Below are positions 57,455 through 64,000 of a DNA stretch of 64,000 bases, one piece after another. The stretch lies in assembly GCA_963693315.1 (NCBI GenBank), contig OY856186.1, positions 136,840,227-136,904,226 of the forward strand, written 5' to 3'. Every line of letters starts with the position of its first letter. Position 1 is the stretch's first letter. Under the pieces are notes generated by a model, which saw only the letters and a list, made by a program, of their open reading frames with translations, made no database searches and was not told the origin of the DNA. The DNA comes from Diogma glabrata. Its lineage: Eukaryota; Arthropoda; Insecta; Diptera; Cylindrotomidae. A program made the position numbers and the translations under genes.

Positions 57455-59463
57455 GATAAAACTGAGCCTTGGGGTACACCAGCGTTAATTAATTTGGACT
57501 CAGAAGAAAAGCCATCTATAGATACCGAGATGTATCGGTTAGACAGAAAATTTTGAATCAACTTCACGACTGCGGGATGAAAACCGTACGCAACGAGCTT
57601 GTTGATCAAGTTGGCATGCCAAATTCGATCAAATGCTTTTGAGATGTCTAATGCGATTACGTACGTTTCACCACCTTTCTCAAGTATGCTATTCCAAATA
57701 TGTGCCACATAGTTCAATAGATCGGTTGTTGATCTTTTGTTTCTAAAACCGTATTGGCTGTCAGATATCAAATGGTTGTCTTCCAAAAATTTGGATATGT
57801 GTGAATTAATATAGTGCTCGTATATTTTAGACATGACTGGGAGTAAGGCTATTGGTCTATAATTTGAAATATCACATTTCGTTCCTTTTTTTGGGACAGG
57901 CTGGACATTGGCCAACTTCCAGCAGGATGGATAAATACCAGATTTATAGGATTTATAAAATATTTTGGTGAGGGTTGGTGCAAGTTCTTTTGAAAATGTT
58001 TTTAGAATAACAGGAGGAATGTTGTGCAGACCAGAAGCTTTGTTGTTGTTTAACCCCCTTAAAAGTTTTTCGACAATTTTGGGTTTGAAATGTAATTGTT
58101 TCATATTAACTCCTGAAGACTGGGTTTGGGGTATTTCTTTGGGAGTTTCTAAAACTGTTGAATTTGAAGCAAAGCGTTCCGCGAACAATGTAGCTTTCCT
58201 TGCAGGGTCAGTAATGATTGAGTCACCATCAATGATAGGAGGGATAAAAGATTTAGTACCACAATTTAAAGAATTAATGGCACTGTAAAAACTTTTGTCA
58301 GAAATTGACATACTCGAAAGTTTTGCCGCTTTCGTTCTGTCAATCTCTGCTTTTTCGTTTTCGATTATCTGGTTTGATATTTTATTAGCCTTTAAATATT
58401 GGGATCGATTAACAGAGTTCTTTTTGTGAATCCAAATATTAAATAATCTACGTTTGTTTCTAAGAGCCAATTTGGCTGCTTTCGAAAACAAATATTTTTG
58501 TTGGGGTTTCATTATTGAAAAGGGAACGAATTTGTTAATACCGAATTGAATGGTTTCAGTAAAGTTTTGAGCAGAAACATTTACATCGTCAGTATAAAAA
58601 CAATGACGATCAAAAGGGAAACCTTGAAAAAAACTTCGGAGACCATTGGTGTCCATTTTTGAAAAGTGAAATATTTTACGGAATTTGGGAACTCTAGGTT
58701 GCAGCAAATCAGTTTTGATAACTGATGTGATTAGATAATGGTCAGAATTTCCAATACTACCCTTATCGACATTGACACTCGTAATATCTGGCATAGATGT
58801 GAGATAAAGGTCTAAGAGAAAACTTTTATCACCGCCATTACGAGGAGTGAAAGTTGGGCTTTTTACAATCTGCGTCAGGTCGTGCGATGCAGCAAATATT
58901 TCTGCCTGCCTTCCATTGTTGTCGTCGGTCATTTTGGAAAATTCTAACCACGATTTGTTGTGGACGTTGAAGTCACCGGTAACGATAACCTCACAACTTT
59001 GAAATTGTGCTCTAATTTCGTCGACAACATTAGTCAAGTCATTAAAAAAATTGGGATTATGTTTGTTTGGGGACCGGTATAGAGCTATTGTGAAAAAAGA
59101 AATTTCAGGTAGACAAACCTTTAATACTACTGTACTGTAGCCATCACCATGTACTTCATAATTTGGAAAGCGTTTATATGCAACACTCTCATGAATGTAT
59201 GCACATACACCTTGATGGAGTTTAAAAGCTGATTCAAGCCTATATTTGGGATTTAGTGTTACGTCATAGGGATAGTTTTCAGAAACTTGTGTTTCTGTAA
59301 GAAAAAGAATATGCGGTTGGTCGTGCTCGAGATGATGTTGCACGGCGTCCCGGTTGGCATTCAATCCACAAATATTTTGGATGTGTATTTTAAAAAGTTT
59401 TTTATCAAATGTGATAGTCATTTGATCTAAATATAATTTTTTTAAAAATGGGTAACTAAACAA
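57415..59463 (-). CDS. jockey-like ORF2, EN plus N-terminal RT part
   Basis: About 670 native codons, then ~15 foreign ones read through from the inserted hAT (RDVKIRYFIFFV). Rough positions: EN motif 1 near residue 30, TETQ near 57, GDFN near 165, SDH near 240, basic linker 300-380, RT block 1 (NNKASGLHNIPP) near 475, RT block 2 (YRPIALL) near 530, catalytic D in ALDISKAFD near 600, GVPQGS near 660. The frame has no internal stop. On its own it cannot make a functional enzyme because the FADD motif and thumb lie beyond the hAT insertion. Transposon-encoded, not a host gene. Confidence 0.85.
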   Translation of the reverse strand: MFSYPFLKKLYLDQMTITFDKKLFKIHIQNICGLNANRDAVQHHLEHDQPHILFLTETQVSENYPYDVTLNPKYRLESAFKLHQGVCAYIHESVAYKRFPNYEVHGDGYSTVVLKVCLPEISFFTIALYRSPNKHNPNFFNDLTNVVDEIRAQFQSCEVIVTGDFNVHNKSWLEFSKMTDDNNGRQAEIFAASHDLTQIVKSPTFTPRNGGDKSFLLDLYLTSMPDITSVNVDKGSIGNSDHYLITSVIKTDLLQPRVPKFRKIFHFSKMDTNGLRSFFQGFPFDRHCFYTDDVNVSAQNFTETIQFGINKFVPFSIMKPQQKYLFSKAAKLALRNKRRLFNIWIHKKNSVNRSQYLKANKISNQIIENEKAEIDRTKAAKLSSMSISDKSFYSAINSLNCGTKSFIPPIIDGDSIITDPARKATLFAERFASNSTVLETPKEIPQTQSSGVNMKQLHFKPKIVEKLLRGLNNNKASGLHNIPPVILKTFSKELAPTLTKIFYKSYKSGIYPSCWKLANVQPVPKKGTKCDISNYRPIALLPVMSKIYEHYINSHISKFLEDNHLISDSQYGFRNKRSTTDLLNYVAHIWNSILEKGGETYVIALDISKAFDRIWHANLINKLVAYGFHPAVVKLIQNFLSNRYISVSIDGFSSESKLINAGVPQGSVLSRDVKIRYFIFFV

Positions 59464-59600
59464 TAAATCCTATCATATAATAAAATATGACATAGGCCAA
59501 TATTTCATGATAGGATGTAAGAAATAATAAACAGGTGAAAACAAAGTTTTTAAAAATTTTAAAACATATTACTTTTATGCAACCGTTAAACCTAACATTG

Positions 59601-60085
59601 ATTTAAAAAATCAAGTAAATGTAGTTAAAATTCATCATCTGTTAAAACTGTTATATTGTGTTCATCCTTAAATAATAGTCATAATAGGGCTGGTTTTTGT
59701 CAACTGTCATTTTCTGTGAAAATGAACTTCGGTTCTATAATATCATTTGATTTTGTAAGAGATAATGAGCATTTGTCAAGTTCTCAACCAAAATATATTT
59801 TTGTTATTTTGCGTCTAAAATAAAGTCATTTCGATAACCAAATGCGTATCGAAATGGCCTTCATTATGATACGTAAAGTTTTGTCTTTCAAGGTTGGTCA
59901 CATTGGTCATACAAACGTCAGTGAACATTAAAACGAATAATTATGTAAATAAAATTAATAAGAACATCTAAATTAGTGTTAAATATTTTAATTAATTGAA
60001 ATAATTAGTAATAATAACAAAATTTCAAATTGACTGTTTTTCAATAAAATACACATTTTTTAAAATTTCAAGACAAAAAAAGCAA
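59601..60085. other. intronic sequence, no gene seen
   Basis: Only a 10-bp-arm hairpin at 59827-59856 (CATTTCGATA/TATCGAAATG). Confidence 0.4.
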
Positions 60086-60224
60086 AATAGTATAAAAAAC
60101 TCGTTTCATAAGACGTTTTATCGCACTTATCCTTTAGAAAACTACCCGCTGCGCGGGTCGTTTTCTAAACAGATTGCGTGCGATAAAATCGTCGATTATG
60201 AAACTAGTTTCTTAATATACTATT
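60086..60224. repeat. AATAGT...ACTATT hairpin, copy 6
   Basis: AATAGTATAAAAAACTCG ... TTTCTTAATATACTATT. Inner arms GTTTCATAAGACGTTTTATC / GATAAAATCGTCGATTATGAAAC; centre TAGAAAACTACCCGCTGCGC / GCGCGGGTCGTTTTCTA. A clear stem-in-stem with a CG-rich tip. Confidence 0.75.
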
Positions 60225-60784
60225 TTATTAAAACTAAAATGATTATTTTCTGATCAAAACATAAAATTATTATACTTCCATTAATAAAGTAAACCAGCTT
60301 AAATATGAAAATAAAATGTCATTCCATTAAAAAAAATAAAATTTAAATTTCCATTTAGTATTTTTTTATATGTATGCTTTTTCTGTTTTTTATGTGTTTT
60401 CAATTATTCTGAAATTATAAAAAACAATGTTAAATTCATAACATGTTTTATAGATATGCTTCAAAGTTCAGATTGATATTAAAGAGCTAGACGGATTGTA
60501 ATTACATATACAATGTTCTTCATGATATCCCCATTTCTATTTGCCATTTGTAATTCAGAGTAATAAATATTATACGCTATAATAAAATTTATGATTCTTA
60601 TCATACAAAGTTTTGCCATACAATAATTTTGCCATATGTCATGTAGATGTTTTTGGAAATAGGCTGCATCACATAATTAATTCCGGTTGGATGATTTTAT
60701 CTCACGGAATCCGATTTATCGTCAAAGTCATATATGGACTATTTATTTTTAAAGCATGTGGTCTCTTCGAATTACTTTCTTTTT
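60225..60784. other. intronic sequence, no gene seen
   Basis: No recognised feature. Confidence 0.35.
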
Positions 60785-61165
60785 TTATAAAAAAGCATTA
60801 TGTAATAGGAATAACATTCGATATGTGTCACAATTGCACATAGATACCTTTTCCGATCCAGGTTTCTTTAAACCTTTGAATATTAAAGCCACTCGATACT
60901 ATTGACTGCAGCAAATCAATGCATTTAAACGGAGTCCGTACAAAGAAGAGACTTCTGTCATTATGACAGATCTGTTGCATTTTGATGTTATCTTGATGAT
61001 TTGGGGGTTTTACTAACCAATCTACTCGTCAGTAAGATAGGGAAAAGAATATGGTTGTGCATAAATCTGTTATCAGCTTAACACTGTTGATGACGATATT
61101 TATAAAAAACAACAAGATCAGTAACAGTGTGACGGTCTTATAAGCAGTGACGAAGCGTCGGTAAA
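60785..61165 (-). repeat. decayed jockey-like 3' fragment
   Basis: Parallels 55318-55720: TATGTGTCACAATTGCACAT, ATTAAAGCCACTCGATACTA, TTGACTGCAGCAAATCAATG, TTTATAAAAAACAACAAGAT. Heavily mutated, older than the copy at 55300. Confidence 0.65.
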
Positions 61166-61454
61166 GACAAACTAGACAACATTTATTAAAAAAGAATGAA
61201 ATTGTTTACTTTCATATTGTTTATATATTTTTGCTAAACGTCCGTAGCAAATCCTTCACTTTTAAAACAGTACTAAATATTTTAACTTAAGCTATTGGCC
61301 TGAAGTTTAAAAAAACTTCCTTACTAACATTTAAAGATTCCTTTTCCAAAAAAAACTCTTTTTTTCTAACCATAGAGGTTTTAAAGTATGCCTACGCTAG
61401 GTAGAAATAGGAATTGCAACACTATTAACAATTTGTTTTAACACTATAGAGGAC
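61166..61454. other. intronic sequence, no gene seen
   Basis: No recognised feature. Confidence 0.35.
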
Positions 61455-61835
61455 AGATATTTTTTTTAATAAAAAATGTTGTATAATAAGGATTACAATA
61501 TGTGACACAACAACACTATACCATAGAGACCTACACCATAGATAACATAGATACCTTTTAAAACCGATATCCCACAACAACAAGCGTTCTGAGGTGTTGC
61601 TGGACGCTTTTTTAAATGTTTGTAGATTGAAGGTACTCGAGCTATTGAGTCGGGCAAAGCATTCCATTTGTACGATTAGGACAATGTTGCCCTTTGCATT
61701 TAATCACTATGACAGTCAGTAATCTTCACAGCTTGCCTGTTTACACAAACCGATTGACGACTAAAACGGGAAAAAGAATATGTTTGAGGTATGATGGATC
61801 TGATTTCATCCGAGCGGATGAAATTAATTGCTCGG
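61455..61835 (-). pseudogene. decayed jockey-like element, 3' UTR and ORF2 C-terminus
   Basis: Parallels 55310-55640, for example GTTGCTGGACGC, TCGGGCAAAGCATTCCATTT, GATTGACGACTAAAACGGGA. It breaks off at about 61835 where foreign DNA, including the LTR remnant, begins. The same copy resumes with more 5' ORF2 sequence at 62340. Confidence 0.7.
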
Positions 61836-62339
61836 ATCGGAAAGCGGATCATTTTTAATTGGATTAACGATAAATAAAATTAAAATTAAATATTTACGAT
61901 TTGTTTAATGGAAAAAGTTATAATAACGGATCATAACTTCTAACTTGAATTAAAAATAAATGTGAGACATTGATAACAGTGCTCTGAATTGGCAGGCAAG
62001 TTAAAAGCTAAACAATCATAAAGAACAAAAAAAAAAATAAATTTAAAATAGAAAAAAAATAAAATAATAATAATGAAAAGGTTTCAAATTAATATAACTA
62101 AAATAAATTTATACGTAGAAATTTATACGTATAAACAATACGAAAAATTTGTATTTCATTTAAAAGATTGTGTTTACATTGTGTTGTGTTCATATATATT
62201 TATAACATTTTGGGGTACCTGTAAGAGGAAGATACCACATTTGGCGCAGCCGGTAGGTTTTTGTGTTTTAATTGTGTTGTGTACCCACATAAAATATCAG
62301 TTTTAAGTACCTGTAAGAGGAAGGTACCACACTCTTTGC
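61836..62339 (+). mobile_element. LTR retrotransposon remnant with tRNA-Ser-type primer binding site
   Basis: TGGCGCAGCCGGTAGG at 62242-62257 differs by one base from TGGCGCAGTCGG, the primer binding site complementary to the 3' end of tRNA-Ser used by some insect Gypsy-group elements. It lies just after an LTR-like end (TACCTGTAAGAGGAAGATAC at 62216). The same LTR-like end, with its upstream ATTGTGTTGTGT, occurs again at 62272-62331. So two LTR 3' segments flank the site with the body missing. It sits in a decayed jockey-like copy. No gag, pol or env sequence is present. Confidence 0.5.
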
Positions 62340-62522
62340 TATCACCATTATTTGATAATTCCAGAAAAAGTCATTGGAAATTGCGACTCTCAATAAACGA
62401 ATTCATTCACATTCGTCTAATTGTTCGTCACACATACTAATTGAAATTTTGTTGGAGAACTCTTTGAACTCTTGAACTCTTGAACTCTTTGATCTGGAAA
62501 CAATCAATAGCTGTGTTTTGGT
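62340..62522 (-). pseudogene. decayed jockey-like ORF2 fragment (RT)
   Basis: Parallels 55945-56087 (GTCATTGGAAATTGCGACTC, CACATACTAATTGAAATTTT, GATCTGGAAACAATCAATAG) with an extra GAACTCTT microduplication near 62460-62490. Continues at 63100 after a nested derivative. Confidence 0.7.
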
Positions 62523-63099
62523 ATCAATTCGCATGGAGAGATCAGTTTTTATTGTTTTGAAATTTTATTTTTATTTTTGATCTACTGGTGTGACAACCCC
62601 GCGTACTCCAGTCCCTGCTATTGACATACGAGCTAACGTGAGATATCACATACCACTGGCAATAGCAGAGAGATATCACAAGCGTGACATCTTAGGGGTG
62701 GTGGCGGATGAACTGTATTCAGTCAACGGTAGCATCCTCAATCTTAGCTGTGAAATAATCCTTGATGATGAGACGCTATTGCTTCCTTGAAGAAACGAGC
62801 CTCCATATAACTATATGTGGGCTTTAATCTTCAAGAAAGATAATGCGTCACAGGATCAAGAAATAGGCAACCGGCTGGATTATTGGCAACTACATTGTTG
62901 TTTTGTTTCAGCAAATTTTTGTAAAAATTTGTCATTTACTTTTTAATTTACTTTTATTTTCTCTATTCTATCATAAAATATTGGCCTATGTCATATTTTG
63001 TCAGTGATAGGATTTATTGTTTAGTTATCCATTCTTTAACAAAAAATATAAAAAAAAACAAAAAAAGAAAGATATACGTCCATCAACACAAAAAAAAAA
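62523..63099 (+). mobile_element. jockey deletion derivative nested in a jockey-like pseudogene
   Basis: Plus-strand head GGTGTGACAACCCCGCGTAC at 62588, CCCTGCTATTGACATACGAG, GGTGGCGGATGAACTGTATT, ORF2-proximal block GTGATAGGATTTATTGTTTA at 63005, and a short 3' part with an A-rich tail at about 63087-63099. The host copy reads CTGTGTTTTGGT before and AATTAAAATTGATC after, adjacent sequences in the intact element at about 56080-56100. So it inserted into that copy in the opposite orientation. Confidence 0.7.
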
Positions 63100-63200
63100 A
63101 ATTAAAATTGATCAAATTTTTGTCGCCCCAATCGGCGACTTGTTCTATAGGTCTTCGTTTACGTTTATGGCAGCGTATATTCGTCTTTTTTTAGTTTTGG
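63100..63200 (-). pseudogene. decayed jockey-like ORF2 fragment (RT), continued
   Basis: Parallels 56092-56175 (TTTTTGTCGCCCCAATCGGC, TCGTTTACGTTTATGGCAGC). Ends near 63180-63200. Confidence 0.7.
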
Positions 63201-64000
63201 TTTGTTTTAATGATTTCAAATAGGCATTGTGTATGTTGAGTAAATTCACGGGCAGAAAACTGGACGTACACTCAGAGGAATCAGGTTTAATTTGAAATTG
63301 ATAGTCTGCCAAAATTAAGGATGAATCAAAAGAACTGTAAGGGCGGCTAATCGATTATATTTAGTGTTCAAGTGGTTCGAAGAACCTTGTTTAAAAACAA
63401 AATACTAATACAGATGAGCGACACCCATTGCTAGGGTACGTTTCTCTATGGAACATCAACTGTCAAAACATTGATGTTCAGAGCACAAAAGCAAAATTTT
63501 GCACAAGCTGATCATTTTATAATCAAATTTTTTAACCACTGGTCGAAAAAGACATGTAATAATAATGCATAATACCGAACCCTTTATAACCCTGAATCAT
63601 AAAACTTTTATGATGTTATCATAGTCAGGGACACAACCGGTTCGGTTATGGACACAACATATGGAAGCGATTCACCTTGTGTAACATAGGCTGCTGAGGT
63701 GTGGAAGAACGTTGAAAGACTTAACATCTTTGGAAAAAATACTAACGCTGATCCTAGGAATTGTCCGCGGTAGACAAAGCTAGGTAACCTGTAGTAGAAC
63801 TTCTGCTTTTCCTATTGATTGCCACCTATTATTCTCAATAAAGGCTTGACATTTTTCTTTCTATGACTTTTTGACATCTGTGAAGGTATTTCAGAATCAG
63901 CCTTTTATTAGAAACACCTCACGAACAATTTAGTATCCGCCAAAGAACATGAATTCCATTATATATGTAATTTTTCTATTATTTCTTTTTTATTCTGATT
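63201..64000. other. intronic sequence, no gene recognised
   Basis: More balanced composition than most introns here, but I found neither an open frame nor a repeat known from elsewhere in the window. Confidence 0.35.

Larger units (their letters stand above)
55300..59600 (-). mobile_element. jockey/CR1-group non-LTR retrotransposon, nearly complete ORF2, split by a hAT
   Basis: Poly(A) end is the T-run 55300-55317; the 3' UTR has TGTGTTGTTGTGACACATTT. ORF2 starts at 59463 or at an internal Met (MTITFDKK) and runs to 57463. Its endonuclease has QNICGLNANRD, LFLTETQVSE, IVTGDFNVHNKSW and GNSDHYLIT. The RT has ASGLHNIPPVI, SNYRPIALLPVMSKIYE, ALDISKAFDRIWHANLI and GVPQGSVLS. At VLS the frame is broken by the hAT at 56327-57454 and resumes in phase with SPTLFLIYINELLQ, FADDSTLHKSF (catalytic DD), then a TAG where a Trp codon is likely, one 1-nt frameshift near 55870, and the C-terminus EYCCQVWGA...VHLYLKT. 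Otherwise open, so young. The 5' end is truncated relative to the derivatives, which keep ~300 bp more leader. Confidence 0.85.

Noticed and set aside
57965..58288. 107-codon plus-strand frame
   Set aside because: Antisense shadow of the jockey-like ORF2, which has all the expected motifs.

Overview
This is eukaryotic DNA, about 70-75 percent A+T, with introns, tRNA-derived SINEs, non-LTR retrotransposons and DNA transposons. It looks like an insect genome with large introns and a heavy transposon load. The only host gene I can support firmly is a discoidin domain receptor (Ddr-type receptor tyrosine kinase) on the + strand. Four of its exons are visible: 9559-9698 (DS-like domain), 51540-51677 (juxtamembrane ectodomain), 52273-52496 (transmembrane helix) and 52585-52723 (cytoplasmic juxtamembrane). 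Exon phases show that at least one further exon is unseen between 9698 and 51540. The kinase domain lies beyond the window. Almost everything else is therefore intron of this gene, including one intron region of up to about 42 kb.

Layout. 1-9.5 kb: intron with repeat fragments, an AATAGT-bounded hairpin at 770, a ~1.6 kb composite repeat (3007-6070) split by a 5'-truncated non-LTR insertion, a second hairpin at 6553 and a 703-bp TIR element. 9.5-16.5 kb: the first Ddr exon, an inverted copy of the composite repeat, a decayed RT, and an RTE-like element that runs into a 200-N gap. 16.7-23 kb: a (TA)n run, a field of TTCATTA palindromes, a four-copy ~556-bp tandem array built round a cruciform, and another composite repeat. 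23-30 kb: MITEs, a possible terminal exon on the minus strand, hairpins and a SINE-like head. 30-35.4 kb: a non-LTR endonuclease remnant, a CACTA-type element with ~540-bp TIRs, a 5'-truncated RTE-like insertion with a 13-bp TSD, and ~450-480-bp satellite-like units.

35.5-44.4 kb is a set of nested transposons. A minus-strand RTE-like element is split by a plus-strand non-LTR copy. That copy is split by a 3.5-kb TIR element, which itself holds a tRNA-SINE, a foldback MITE, a Crypton-like tyrosine-recombinase fragment and a hAT element with a perfect 8-bp TSD. 44.4-51 kb: another hairpin, a hammerhead-like motif and a minus-strand composite repeat. 51.5-52.7 kb: the three clustered Ddr exons. 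53-64 kb: a 2.2-kb hAT-like element carrying a SINE and an internally deleted jockey-like derivative; directly beside it a nearly complete jockey-like element split by another hAT; then decayed copies of the same family, one of them hit by an LTR-retrotransposon remnant and by a second deletion derivative.

The most unusual signal is a set of hairpins of ~110-170 bp scattered over the window. They have unrelated interiors, but all start with AATAG and end in CTATT, and several carry a second, CG-containing stem inside. The tandem array at 18.3-20.6 kb carries a related structure. All coordinates, phases and TSDs were read by eye; family names rest on recognised motifs, not on a search.
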